Source: a virus. From it: a stretch of 64,000 bases of DNA. Under the pieces are notes generated by a model, which was not told the DNA's origin, did no database searches, and saw only the letters and a program-made list of their open reading frames with translations. A program made the translations under genes and the position numbers. How positions within the stretch are numbered: the stretch's first letter is position 1; each line of letters begins with the position of its first letter. Below, in pieces: positions 6,215-13,887 of this stretch. Where the stretch lies: the IMG/VR virus record IMGVR_UViG_3300032050_000029, positions 1 to 64,000 of that record. The stretch is one strand, 5' to 3'.

Positions 6215-6378
6215 AAAATACTGTTTGCAGTCCATCCCAGGGAACAGACTAGGTGTAACCAAAACGGTAGACCGGTAACACCACATTGTGCGTCAACCAA
6301 AGCCATCCCGCCATACGATACTGCCAGTAGTCCACTCAGGCCACTAACAGATCCACTTATCCACTTATTTTTACTCAT
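6184..6378 (-). CDS. Small membrane protein, two hydrophobic segments
   Basis: 64 residues from the ATG at 6378, which overlaps the stop of the upstream gene as ATGA. Hydrophobic segments are at about 10-30 (GLSGLLAVSYGGMALV) and 40-58. Unknown function. Confidence 0.45.
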   Translation of the reverse strand: MSKNKWISGSVSGLSGLLAVSYGGMALVDAQCGVTGLPFWLHLVCSLGWTANSILWMGIWKREG

Positions 6379-6500
6379 GATCCACATTTACTAATTAATA
6401 CCAAACATGCAGTTACCACCAGACCTATTACAGACCAGTAGGCAACCAGTTCATTTCTCCGTACCCTCTCGGGGCTTCTTCCTTGCCAATCGTTACTCAT
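6375..6500 (-). CDS. Very small single-pass membrane protein
   Basis: 41 residues from the ATG at 6500 (MSNDWQGRSPERVRRNELVA) followed by one helix (YWSVIGLVVTACLVLI). Chosen over the 6563 start because the extra residues lack a plausible fold. Its stop overlaps the next start (ATGA). Confidence 0.4.
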   Translation of the reverse strand: MSNDWQGRSPERVRRNELVAYWSVIGLVVTACLVLISKCGS

Positions 6501-6581
6501 ATCTTTAAAGTTGCAAAAAAGGAGAGCAGCGTACCAGGGAAAACCGCCTGGTAACCCCAGCACACTGCCTCCGCTGGCGGA

Positions 6582-6818
6582 TTAACCAACCAGTTGGACA
6601 TTAATCTGGCGACCACGACCACGGTCATATGCCGCGTTCATGATACGCTCGTTTGAGTACTTGCCGTTGAGTACATCACTGACATGAGTGGTACTGTAAC
6701 CGGTTCTTCCTGCAAGGGTAGTCACATCACCGTTGCGTTTGCGTTGATTGTAGTTAGCCAGCTTTTGCATGTAGCTTAACTTCTGGTAGACACTTGGTCT
6801 GTTCATGTTGTTTGCCAT
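6582..6818 (-). CDS. Putative helix-turn-helix DNA-binding protein
   Basis: 78 residues. The middle, DVTTLAGRTGYSTTHVSDVL, then NGKYSNERIMNAAYDRGRG, has the spacing of a Cro/C1-type HTH: helix 2 LAGRTGYS, recognition helix TTHVSDVLNGK. Basic overall. It has its own class B promoter 36-64 bases upstream and lies next to a palindrome-rich non-coding region, so a regulator acting nearby is plausible. Confidence 0.6.
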   Translation of the reverse strand: MANNMNRPSVYQKLSYMQKLANYNQRKRNGDVTTLAGRTGYSTTHVSDVLNGKYSNERIMNAAYDRGRGRQINVQLVG

Positions 6819-6853
6819 TTTGTTATGGTTTTGTTGTTAACGAATTTATAGTA

Positions 6854-6882
6854 ATTATATGCTTAGCATGAAAAAGGTTTCA
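6854..6882 (-). promoter_or_regulatory. Class B phage promoter
   Basis: On the minus strand TGAAAC (6882-6877), 17 bases, TATAAT (6859-6854), with AGCA before the -10 and CCTTTTT after the -35. It precedes the HTH gene. Confidence 0.7.
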
Positions 6883-7668
6883 CGGTTTCCACTAGGGCGG
6901 TTCTACCGGACCCGAAATTTTTCTGGACTAAAAGTGTCCGGAATAGACCTAGTTCCAGACCGGGTTCTGGATTCCGGCCGGAAATTTTTCTAGACTAGAC
7001 CTGCCCATGGGCCTGGACCCACATCTGGCTGGCAAGCATATTTTACACTCTAAGAGAACCGTTCTCTTTGGGACCCTCGAGAGAAATCCCAAGAGATCCA
7101 CTAGTCAGCCCTCCACACCGGCCATACAGGTCCCTAGGGACCGGTCCACACTCTAGCTATAATAGGGCCACCGCTCCATGATCAGGTCCACTATAGCTTA
7201 GATTACTATATACAGGTGGATCCATGTCTAGAGCCTGTAGCAAGCAGTCTAGGGCCTGTAGTGGCCTGTAGGGCGGTAGTAGACCCTAGGGTGGCAGTAG
7301 GGCCTGTAGACCTGGTAGACAGTGATTATGCTCTCTAGGGTGTTTTTTGGCTAAGCTGCCGGGTGGTGGTGTTAGCTGAGGCTAGACCCTCTGTGGCTTG
7401 TAGCGCCTATATTACCCTAATTACCTTGAATTGGGCCTTCTAGCACCCTTCTAGATGTGAATCTAGACGGAATCTAGCGCCACTACCCACTAGAAGCCCT
7501 CTAGAGTGTGAAAATATGTGTGTTTTTAGGCACTTCTAGACCTAGTCCTGCTAGAGGCCGCTCTAGAGTGTGTCTAGAAGTGCCTAAAAATGTGTGTATT
7601 TTGGGCTTATCCAGGGAACCCTTGCTTCGCCAATACAGCAGATTTCTTATCAAGGGTTTTTAGAGCAC
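6883..7668. other. Non-coding, CTAG-rich, palindrome-rich region
   Basis: No credible gene in about 790 bases. CTAG occurs about 23 times (3-4 expected by chance); since CTAG carries TAG on both strands, all frames are stopped. Perfect palindromes include 7052-7068 (AAGAGAAC, 1-base centre), 7129-7142 (GGTCCCTAGGGACC) and GGACCGGTCC. Imperfect direct repeats occur around 6915 and 6980 (GAAATTTTTCT). It is bounded by the promoter at 6854-6882 and the terminator at 7669-7694, so it is probably not part of an mRNA. Candidates are a replication origin, a recombination or packaging site, or a regulator-binding array. Confidence 0.6.
7523..7590. repeat. Nested inverted repeat (18-bp arms)
   Basis: TTTTTAGGCACTTCTAGA at 7523-7540 is exactly inverted at 7573-7590. 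The 32-base centre itself holds CTAGAG-GCCG-CTCTAG, giving a cruciform within a cruciform. The 12-mer CTCTAGAGTGTG also appears as a direct repeat at 7499-7510 and 7561-7572. Confidence 0.85.
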
Positions 7669-7694
7669 AAAAAAGGGACCCTTTTGGGGTCCCT
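7669..7694 (-). terminator. Intrinsic terminator of the DUF932-like gene
   Basis: On the minus strand AGGGACCC, a 5-base loop, GGGTCCCT, then six T. It lies 35 bases beyond the stop of the gene at 7730. It shares the AGGGACC stem with hairpins at 20366 and, in part, 48540. Confidence 0.88.
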
Positions 7695-7729
7695 GCCTGG
7701 GGTAAACGGATAAACCAGGACTTAGTATA

Positions 7730-8887
7730 TTAACGGTCTCCGCGTACACGAGCGGCTTCAGCAGCAGTAAGGAGTTCGCGAGTAGCGAATGGATCCACCT
7801 TAAGGAGACCTTCAGTATCGTATTGCTTTTTAGTTAGGATATTACCGGCGGTTACCATTAGATTCCCTGTACGGCTTGGATCCAGGTTATACCTTGTATC
7901 GTTAGATGCAAAATTGGTCATACCATTTACGACATCCCAGACACTCATTCCACTCTTAGCATTTTTCAATTGCATTTGAGTAAAGGTAGAAGGTTCTGTA
8001 CCTGCCATTTCATAGGCTTTCATTGCGCGGTCGATAGGAATATACCTTTGGATATAGTCGTAGTCAACCTGTTCGCCTGTGGAAAGGATTGCCGATACGG
8101 CTTTTTGCATTTCGGCCAGAGAGGCATCGGTATTAACAGCTTTGCGGATGTTATCAGCGAGGCCAACTGGTTGGAACCCGGTAGATGCCATTTGGATCAT
8201 ATGTTCGTTGAACTCATGGATACTCTTATCGTTTAGACTGTGTAAACCATAGTTCTCTGCGAATGCAGTTGATGTCATACCATTGGTACAAATCAGACGA
8301 TTCAGATATGGACTAACCTCGAGACCACGGGTAGGTGTATTGCGGAAGGTTACTCCAGTTTGGAAGATTTCCTTATCCATACCAGGTACACGTAGAATAC
8401 CATGCGGTGATACACAGTTGATTTGAGATCCACCATACGCAGAGGAACCAACGTGAGTTACTCCCAGATTGTATTGGTCAATATAGCGGGATGCAAAATC
8501 GAAGAAAGATTCTTGCGAGATTGAGGCATACCCTGCAGGTAGAATATCAGTAATCTTACGAGTGGATGGATCCACCAATAAGGTTACCGTTTGATCATTG
8601 GCAGTGGACTTTGCCGTTTTCATCATTGTTACCAATTGACGAAGTCCATCATTACCGAACCCTTCAGAGAAGCGTTTAGCGAAGGCCTTTGGAATACGAA
8701 GGCGGCCAAGTAGTTTGGAGAATGCCTTATCGGTAACTTCAATGGTAATACCATCGATTTGAATGTGGTTGTTGTCAACCACGTTGAATTCACTTAGTGT
8801 GATTTCTTTACGGATGAGTTCCTTACCGATGGCTTCCGATTTAGCCTGGTTAAACATTTCGGTTGAGAGAGTTGTAATTGATGCCAT
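7730..8887 (-). CDS. DUF932-like phage protein
   Basis: 385 residues. Features reminiscent of the DUF932 (phage/plasmid TIGR03299-type) family are ILPAGYASIS around residue 115 and a central GVTFRNTPTRGLEVSPYLNR with LICTNGM. The function of that family is unknown; members occur in phages and plasmids near replication genes. It is expressed as a single unit with its own class A promoter (8912-8940) and terminator (7669-7694), suggesting substantial separate expression. No catalytic motif is visible, and the family call is moderate. Confidence 0.55.
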   Translation of the reverse strand: MASITTLSTEMFNQAKSEAIGKELIRKEITLSEFNVVDNNHIQIDGITIEVTDKAFSKLLGRLRIPKAFAKRFSEGFGNDGLRQLVTMMKTAKSTANDQTVTLLVDPSTRKITDILPAGYASISQESFFDFASRYIDQYNLGVTHVGSSAYGGSQINCVSPHGILRVPGMDKEIFQTGVTFRNTPTRGLEVSPYLNRLICTNGMTSTAFAENYGLHSLNDKSIHEFNEHMIQMASTGFQPVGLADNIRKAVNTDASLAEMQKAVSAILSTGEQVDYDYIQRYIPIDRAMKAYEMAGTEPSTFTQMQLKNAKSGMSVWDVVNGMTNFASNDTRYNLDPSRTGNLMVTAGNILTKKQYDTEGLLKVDPFATRELLTAAEAARVRGDR

Positions 8888-8911
8888 ATTGCGATTTATT
8901 TTTATACTTTA

Positions 8912-8940
8912 ATTATAACAAGTTGTTTCAGTTTCTGAAA
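8912..8940 (-). promoter_or_regulatory. Class A phage promoter
   Basis: TTTCAG (8940-8935), 17 bases, TATAAT (8917-8912), with ACTTGT before the -10. It is the best match to the class consensus and drives the DUF932-like gene. Confidence 0.75.
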
Positions 8941-8981
8941 GAGTTTTTTCTCTAGGATGAGGTTTTTCTCACCTACTGTAT

Positions 8982-9272
8982 TTATCCGATTACCTCCAAC
9001 ATTGAAGCGGTGATTGTCCATTTCGATCCTGGTTTGCCAGCCTCGGCACAAATAACATTCTTTGGATTGATCTTCTGTACAATGAAGGTCTTACCGTATG
9101 CTTTAGGATGGTTAACTTTGCAATTGGCACCTACATAAAGTTGGCTTTTTGCACGTTGCATATCCATTGATTTGCGGTAGTTGATTTGTCCTACAATGGC
9201 AGAGTGTACCTTACGAAGTTCTTCGGTTGACATTGTTGAGATTTGTTCGATAAATTGTTTTGTAATTTCCAT
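8982..9272 (-). CDS. Small protein with SH3/KOW-like C-terminal half
   Basis: 96 residues. The N-terminal half is helical (FIEQISTMSTEELRKVHSAI). The C-terminal half has LYVGANCKVNHPKAYGKTFI and VQKINPKNVICAE, an SH3/KOW-like beta pattern. Preceded by a class C unit and the leader AAACGGATATG. Function unknown. Confidence 0.6.
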   Translation of the reverse strand: MEITKQFIEQISTMSTEELRKVHSAIVGQINYRKSMDMQRAKSQLYVGANCKVNHPKAYGKTFIVQKINPKNVICAEAGKPGSKWTITASMLEVIG

Positions 9273-9375
9273 ATCCGTTTATTTAATTATAGTATAAATA
9301 TAAAACAATTTTTTGGGATAAAAAAATATTTTAGAGACTTTTTTCTCTCTGGTGTGAAAAAAGTTATTAACAATT
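9273..9375 (-). promoter_or_regulatory. Class C conserved intergenic unit, copy 1
   Basis: Minus-strand order: AATTGTTAATAACTT, a T-run, a short hairpin-like CTCTC stretch, an AT tract, ATCCCAAAAAATTGTTTTA, TATTTATACTATAAT, then AAACGGATATG. The overall layout matches five other copies at 10930, 11479, 26097, 26444 and 28406. Confidence 0.7.
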
Positions 9376-9633
9376 CTAGATCCGCTCCAACATACCTTTT
9401 AGATAATCCAACTCTTCAGTATAGATCCTGATTACATTGACGGTGGCTGCACGGCGTTTATCAGCAACCTCATCAATGGTTTCTCCTTCCTCTAAATAGA
9501 AATTATACTTACCACTATCCATCCGCTCTAGATCATCCTTGTATAGTTTGATCATATCTTTGCAGCGATCAATCCGTGTGAGGAGTGATGAGCGGATCAG
9601 CTGCATGTCTTTGTTTGAAAATTCTTGTATCAT
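9376..9633 (-). CDS. Coiled-coil small protein
   Basis: 85 residues, almost wholly helical, with two charged helices (SSLLTRIDRCKDMIKLYKDD and NVIRIYTEELDYLKGMLERI) joined by an acidic loop. Its ATG follows the leader AAACGGATATG. It lies directly after the ATPase gene at 9653. Unknown function. Confidence 0.6.
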   Translation of the reverse strand: MIQEFSNKDMQLIRSSLLTRIDRCKDMIKLYKDDLERMDSGKYNFYLEEGETIDEVADKRRAATVNVIRIYTEELDYLKGMLERI

Positions 9634-9652
9634 ATCCGTTTAGTTTAAATGT

Positions 9653-10528
9653 TTAGGCTTCAGTTTCAGTTTCAGTGGTTTCAGAACCAAGGCCGAATAG
9701 TTTATCAAATTCAAGGCCTTGGGCTTTTACCAATTCCTTTTCCTTCTTTTTCAGTTCCTTCAAGGATTCTGATTTTTTGAATCGTTCCGTGTCGTAGTTC
9801 ACATCACCGGCAGCACTGAGATCAAAGAACATTTGTTTTCCTACATGACCTCGGCGATTCTTAGAGAATACTACATACCTTTCATCCTGACTGCGTTCAT
9901 CCACGAATCGGATCTCCATCATACCAGTGGTCATATGTTTTAGTTTATTACTTCCAACGAATGTACCACCTTTGTTAACCTGTTGGATATTGAGGAATGA
10001 GGTAAATTTACCGGCTTTGTTACCGCCGAGGTTGTGGCCATACATTAAATCCAATAACCACTTCTCTGAACCATTACTCGTCATGTGTGCATGTTCACGG
10101 ATTGTCTGTTGCAGTTCAATGAAGGAGTCAATCAGTACCAGGTCATATCCTTCATCAAGGATTTCTCGTAGTACACGGCGAGGATCTTCTCCATCCTCGA
10201 GTTCCTGTGGAAAGAAGATATCCAGGTTACCAAATTTAGGATAACGTTGTACATATAGGTAAAGATCCACCTGGTTCATCTCAGCCGAGATGAAGAGTAC
10301 CTTTGAGCCATGCTTTTGAGCATTTGCGATAATATCCAGAGTAACTGTACTCTTACCGACTCCAGGGTCTCCAACCACCATCCAGTTGGTTGCCTTAGGA
10401 ACACCGCCATCGATACTAAATAGTCCATCCAAGGGGGTTCCTGTTTTGTGGGCGTCGAATAGGCCTTCAGCATATTTGACATCCTTGATCTGCGTTAAGC
10501 GATTTTGCAAAGTTTCCGTTTTTGCCAT
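9653..10528 (-). CDS. RecA/DnaB-fold ATPase (RadA- or helicase-like)
   Basis: 291 residues. The Walker A motif GDPGVGKST is at 53-61, Walker B is GYDLVLIDSF at about 140, then INIQQVNKGG-like and SKLKHMTTGMMEIRFVDE, and the basic SKNRRG motif, as in RadA/DnaB RecA-like cores (..F.K.R.G). There is no zinc finger, Lon-type or primase-binding domain. The C-terminus is an acidic-basic helix tail (KELKKKEKELVKAQ). It could be a replicative helicase core, a recombination ATPase or a KaiC-like protein. Confidence 0.8.
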   Translation of the reverse strand: MAKTETLQNRLTQIKDVKYAEGLFDAHKTGTPLDGLFSIDGGVPKATNWMVVGDPGVGKSTVTLDIIANAQKHGSKVLFISAEMNQVDLYLYVQRYPKFGNLDIFFPQELEDGEDPRRVLREILDEGYDLVLIDSFIELQQTIREHAHMTSNGSEKWLLDLMYGHNLGGNKAGKFTSFLNIQQVNKGGTFVGSNKLKHMTTGMMEIRFVDERSQDERYVVFSKNRRGHVGKQMFFDLSAAGDVNYDTERFKKSESLKELKKKEKELVKAQGLEFDKLFGLGSETTETETEA

Positions 10529-10529
10529 A

Positions 10530-10754
10530 TTATTTGTATATAGTTAAGTTGTTTAACATTGATGAGGTACCTTCAAATCCAGGGATGTCCTTTTTCGTAA
10601 TCTCCATTTGGCGGCCAGTGAAGTAGTCCAGTTTGGATTTGATGTATGGGATCCGGTCGGCTTCTCCCAGATAGGCGGCTTCTGCCAATGCAGTGGCCCA
10701 GTATTGGATTTTAGGTAGATACCCTTGTGGATGTTTCTCTGCGAATGGGTTCAT
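10530..10754 (-). CDS. Small protein, unknown, coupled to the ATPase
   Basis: 74 residues, mostly helical (KIQYWATALAEAAYLGEADR). One base separates it from the ATPase start, so the two are likely co-expressed and possibly partners. No family recognised. Confidence 0.6.
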   Translation of the reverse strand: MNPFAEKHPQGYLPKIQYWATALAEAAYLGEADRIPYIKSKLDYFTGRQMEITKKDIPGFEGTSSMLNNLTIYK

Positions 10755-10755
10755 A

Positions 10756-10929
10756 TTACTTACCAGATTTAGTTTCCATTTCCTTACAGCGTTTTACCAT
10801 CTCCTGGAACTTTTCAACAGCGTTCCATACAGGTACGCAGAATGCTTTTAGTAATTGACCGTTAGAGTCCTTAACCATTAGTAGATCATTTTTTAATTCG
10901 ATCTGGTAGTTTTTAGTGGTTTGTATCAT
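10756..10929 (-). CDS. Small protein, unknown
   Basis: 57 residues: MIQTTKNYQIELKNDLLMVK, then QLLKAFCVPVWNAVEKFQ and a charged tail. ATG at 10929 after AAACGGAATATG; one base separates its stop from the next start. Well supported by spacing. Confidence 0.6.
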   Translation of the reverse strand: MIQTTKNYQIELKNDLLMVKDSNGQLLKAFCVPVWNAVEKFQEMVKRCKEMETKSGK

Positions 10930-11022
10930 ATTCCGTTTATTTAATTATAGTATAAATTTAATACAAAAAATTGGGATTTGAAAATTTTTGGGAGACTTTT
11001 TTTAGAGAAGTTATTAACAATT
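10930..11022 (-). promoter_or_regulatory. Class C conserved intergenic unit, copy 2
   Basis: Contains AATTGTTAATAACTT (its TAA is the stop codon of the upstream gene), an AT tract, ATCCCAATTTTTTGTATTA, AATTTATACTATAAT and a leader AAACGGAATATG. Confidence 0.7.
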
Positions 11023-11478
11023 TGCGAATAGATCCAATTGGCGGAGGTTAGCCACGCGGTAGGCAGCCTGGACAGTACGGCCAATATGTTTTGCCTTTGT
11101 GGTCCAATCCTGGATTTGACCGTCAATGATTGCGAGGGCATGGCCGCTTACCAGTACCAGGTAGTGTCCTTTACCGTAGCGGTTGTAGAATCCACGGATA
11201 TTAAGGCCACGAACCTGACCGCGGCGGTTAACATAGGTATGGTTAACTCCTTGAATCTCCAGGCCTAAGTGAGCCAGGCGGTTTCTCTGGTTTAACTGGT
11301 GGATGGTTCCCTGTACCCCTTTAGTACCTTTGCGTTCCTTACGGCCAAATTCGGCGGAAGCGATCTGGTGGGCTTCATTATAGGAGATCCCTGCGGCCAT
11401 TGCCAGGGCACGTACGAAACAGTCGTTAGTTTCTTTTAGGTCTTTTGCTAGTTGGGGTTGATCAGTGTAGTTTACCAT
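11014..11478 (-). CDS. Papain-fold/C39-like cysteine peptidase-like protein
   Basis: 154 residues. The N-terminal NDCFVRALAMAAGISYNEAH resembles the nucleophile-Cys helix of C39/NlpC-like peptidases. Later GHYLVLVSGHALAIIDGQIQ supplies a His and an Asp in the usual order (Cys about 20, His about 113, Asp about 118). A small number of phage proteins of this size have the same layout. Whether it is active, and its target, are unknown. Confidence 0.5.
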   Translation of the reverse strand: MVNYTDQPQLAKDLKETNDCFVRALAMAAGISYNEAHQIASAEFGRKERKGTKGVQGTIHQLNQRNRLAHLGLEIQGVNHTYVNRRGQVRGLNIRGFYNRYGKGHYLVLVSGHALAIIDGQIQDWTTKAKHIGRTVQAAYRVANLRQLDLFANC

Positions 11479-11582
11479 ATCCGTTTATTTTATTTGTATA
11501 GTATAAATTTAATACAAATAATTGGGATAAAAAAATCTAGCATAGACTTTTTTCTCTCTAGAGAGAAAAAGTTATTAACAAT
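11479..11582 (-). promoter_or_regulatory. Class C conserved intergenic unit, copy 3
   Basis: GTTAATAACTTTTT, then the hairpin CTCTCTAGAGAG (1-bp symmetrical), ATCCCAATTATTTGTATTA, AATTTATACTATA, then AAACGGATATG at 11478. Confidence 0.7.
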
Positions 11583-11933
11583 CTACTTGTAGTCCTTACG
11601 CCACTGGTTGAGGGCGCGAGCCACGTATTGTCCTTCTGTGATTCCACTAGAGTCGCGTTCACTGCGAGGTTGGGCCCAGTATCTTCGTTTTGCTTCTGTG
11701 CGGGTTAGTTCCTTGGCAGCCTTGTACTGGGGATCGCGATGTTCGCGGCGGATCTCTTCCAGTTCACTTTCCCAGTCCTTGCCATAGGCGGCCTTTAGTT
11801 GATCTACTAGCGAATTACCTGCGTACTTCTCAGGTTCTCTGCCAGCCTTTGCCCGGTCACTGCGTTCTATGTGGCTAATAATTTTGTTCATTGCGCGTTC
11901 GCCGCGGCTTTCTCCGATGTATCCTTTTCCCAT
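11583..11933 (-). CDS. Basic protein, unknown
   Basis: 116 residues with many Arg, Lys and Glu (KNIIS, RRYWAQPRSERDSSG). The first 14 residues are Gly-rich (MGKGYIGESRGERAM). It has its own class A promoter at 11953-11981. No family recognised. Confidence 0.6.
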   Translation of the reverse strand: MGKGYIGESRGERAMNKIISHIERSDRAKAGREPEKYAGNSLVDQLKAAYGKDWESELEEIRREHRDPQYKAAKELTRTEAKRRYWAQPRSERDSSGITEGQYVARALNQWRKDYK

Positions 11934-11952
11934 AGTGGTAGTATTTATAGTA

Positions 11953-11981
11953 AATATAACAAGCCAGTAGGGATTCTGAAA
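11953..11981 (-). promoter_or_regulatory. Class A phage promoter
   Basis: TTTCAG (11981-11976), 17 bases, TATATT (11958-11953), with GCTTGT before the -10. Confidence 0.72.
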
Positions 11982-12541
11982 GACTCTTGCTTCGCCACTA
12001 CAGGGATTTGGGTGTCAAGTGTGCCTGAGGGAGTGGATCTGTACTCATAGTACTCGTTGTACCTGAGGGTCTCGTATTTCAGGGGAGTAGATGGTGTGTC
12101 TTGTTGCTCGGCCGGATTTGGATTGACCCAAGAGACATGGGCTACCGGTGATCTTGTCAGTTGAAGTAGTTGAGTACTTTGAGTGGAAAAGCGGTATCTA
12201 GATAGATCTAGAGTCCCTGGTAGTCCCTATATATCTACTAGATCTGGAAGGTGGACCAGAGAGCCAGATTAGAGACTACCGGATTCGCAACCGCGACGAC
12301 TGGTAATCCCTAGTGGACCACGGGAATGAGCATACTGAGTCTATATAGGGTTAGAGTAACGGGATCCTTTTAGTATTACAGATGGTGTGGATGTTTGGGA
12401 TCTAGAGGTAGTGGATAGGGTGGTTTGAGCCGTTTGAGCTCTACTAGTAGTATAAGGGGATTTAGGGGGTTTTTGGGAAGAGCGGCTTGCTTGAGAGAGC
12501 GGGTGTGCTCCATGTGCTGCCTTTTGAAGACTTTGAATTGA
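11982..12541. other. Second non-coding CTAG-rich region
   Basis: No credible gene in about 560 bases. Seven CTAG sites against about two expected. It carries TTGCTTCGCC-A-CTACAG near 11988, an 18-base element shared (one mismatch) with 7621-7638 in the first region. GATCTAGA and ACTAGT-like palindromes recur around 12198-12212 and 12441-12449. A minus-strand frame at 12376-12624 is rejected as it overlaps the metallopeptidase. Confidence 0.5.
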
Positions 12542-13156
12542 CTAGATACCAGACTCTTCGAATGCTTGACGCATTCTAGCAGATAGCTGGTCGTATCGCA
12601 TATTGAACTTAGAGGAACATGCATTTAGAACCCGCTTGTTTGAATAGGGAGTGTTACCTGGCTTACACCACCGTCTCGAGGTCAACATCCAATTATAGAA
12701 TAGGATGTATGCATTGGCACCTTGTGTGTATCTCTCTGTGTTAATTGGCAAACCCCAATCCTTAATTAACTGTACTGTCCTCTTTTCATTGTCCAGTTCC
12801 AGATCTCTAGAAACGGCCATCCACTTTTCAATGTTCTTCTTAGACTTTCCATTTAACCACTCTTCAATATGAGCCATTGACAACCCAGCTTTAGACCAAA
12901 TAGGAATCTTTTCGTCCCATTGGGTAAAGTGACCAAATTCATGTACCAGGACTCCATCTGCTACTGGATTGAGCATGGCTACTGCCAGTTTCCGGTTCTC
13001 TTCATCAAAGTATCCAGAACATTTCATACCTTGCCCTAGCCTTAGGTATCCTACAGGTCTTAACTCTACCTTTATACCAGCGCGTTTACATTCTGCTTTT
13101 ACATGAGCAATAAAGGCTTTCCATTTAGGATGGTTGAGTTTGTTGGCAACTGTCAT
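12542..13156 (-). CDS. Zincin-type metallopeptidase
   Basis: 204 residues with VLVHEFGHFTQ (HExxH) at about 90-100; the third ligand is probably an Asp/Glu in the following helix (DLELDNEKR), like IrrE-type or minimal gluzincin proteins. It would cut a host or phage protein in the cytoplasm (no signal peptide). The C-terminus is Cys-rich and helical. Confidence 0.75.
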   Translation of the reverse strand: MTVANKLNHPKWKAFIAHVKAECKRAGIKVELRPVGYLRLGQGMKCSGYFDEENRKLAVAMLNPVADGVLVHEFGHFTQWDEKIPIWSKAGLSMAHIEEWLNGKSKKNIEKWMAVSRDLELDNEKRTVQLIKDWGLPINTERYTQGANAYILFYNWMLTSRRWCKPGNTPYSNKRVLNACSSKFNMRYDQLSARMRQAFEESGI

Positions 13157-13157
13157 A

Positions 13158-13424
13158 CTATTCAGTTTCGTCTGAGATAATAGTTCCGTACTCGGCGGCA
13201 GCTTCAGGGTTTCTTTTAGAGAAGATTACATATGCACGATTAAATCTAAACAGCTCCACCTCAATAGGCCAAATGGCTGCATCTAGGGAATCGGCACGGT
13301 TTGTTTGTATTTGAAGTTCTTGCCTGGTTTGTACCAGCTTTTCTTCTGTTTGATAGAGTTCAAATGAAAGACCTGCAATGGCTCCAACCATTGCAGCAAT
13401 CAGAACTCCTATACGGGTATTCAT
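13158..13424 (-). CDS. Single-pass membrane protein with coiled coil
   Basis: 88 residues: N-terminal membrane segment (GVLIAAMVGAIAGLSF) and a heptad helix (LYQTEEKLVQTRQELQIQTNR), ending acidic. Orientation suggests a short cytoplasmic tail and a periplasmic coiled coil; it could be a spanin. Class B promoter upstream. Confidence 0.6.
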   Translation of the reverse strand: MNTRIGVLIAAMVGAIAGLSFELYQTEEKLVQTRQELQIQTNRADSLDAAIWPIEVELFRFNRAYVIFSKRNPEAAAEYGTIISDETE

Positions 13425-13437
13425 ATGGTTGTTTAGT

Positions 13438-13466
13438 ATTATATGCTTAGACCGGAAAAGGTTTAC
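13438..13466 (-). promoter_or_regulatory. Class B phage promoter
   Basis: GTAAAC (13466-13461), 17 bases, TATAAT (13443-13438), with AGCA before the -10. Confidence 0.7.
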
Positions 13467-13852
13467 AGCTTTACCTCTATCATATAGATCTTTTGGGTTC
13501 TTTGATCTATATGAAATGTTAGGCTTTCATAAAGCTTAAGATCATCGTTAATATCTTCAACAGCTATGTAAAAGGTATAGCCCTTGGTGGTACTTCCTGT
13601 AAAACGAGATTTCCCTTTTTGTAAAATCTTCCAAACTCTTTTACTCACTGCATCTGGTGACAAGTAAGAAGTTACCCATCTGTTATTTTTCTTTTCAACT
13701 ACAAATTCTACTGTATCACTACAGAAGGATTTTACATGACCCATCATAATGTGGTTTGCGGTAGTTTCAGAATCGTAACGGGGAATGTTAACATACTGGG
13801 CTGATACCAGTGAAGGAATTGCTAATAATATTGCAAATAATAGGTTTTTCAT
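13463..13852 (-). CDS. Secreted periplasmic protein
   Basis: 129 residues with a classical signal peptide (MKNLLFAILLAIPSLVSAQ, cut after SA). The mature part is a beta-rich small domain (TTKGYTFYIAVEDINDD, LTFHIDQRTQKIYMIE). Host-like secretion signals are rare in phages; a role at the envelope (superinfection exclusion or lysis) is inference. Confidence 0.65.
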   Translation of the reverse strand: MKNLLFAILLAIPSLVSAQYVNIPRYDSETTANHIMMGHVKSFCSDTVEFVVEKKNNRWVTSYLSPDAVSKRVWKILQKGKSRFTGSTTKGYTFYIAVEDINDDLKLYESLTFHIDQRTQKIYMIEVKL

Positions 13853-13858
13853 TTGAAT

Positions 13859-13887
13859 ATTATATGCATTAACCTAAAAAGGTTTAA
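13859..13887 (-). promoter_or_regulatory. Class B phage promoter
   Basis: TTAAAC (13887-13882), 17 bases, TATAAT (13864-13859), with TGCA before the -10. It overlaps the 3' end of the head-leader gene at 13884. Confidence 0.7.

Noticed and set aside
9290-9375. Standard Bacteroidetes promoter (-33 TTTG, -7 TAnnTTTG) in the class C unit
   Set aside because: TTATTTG is present but the spacing and the -33 box do not fit in the aligned copies.
12376-12624. Minus-strand frame of 82 residues
   Set aside because: Starts inside the metallopeptidase gene in another frame and reads low-complexity Pro/Leu sequence from the non-coding island.
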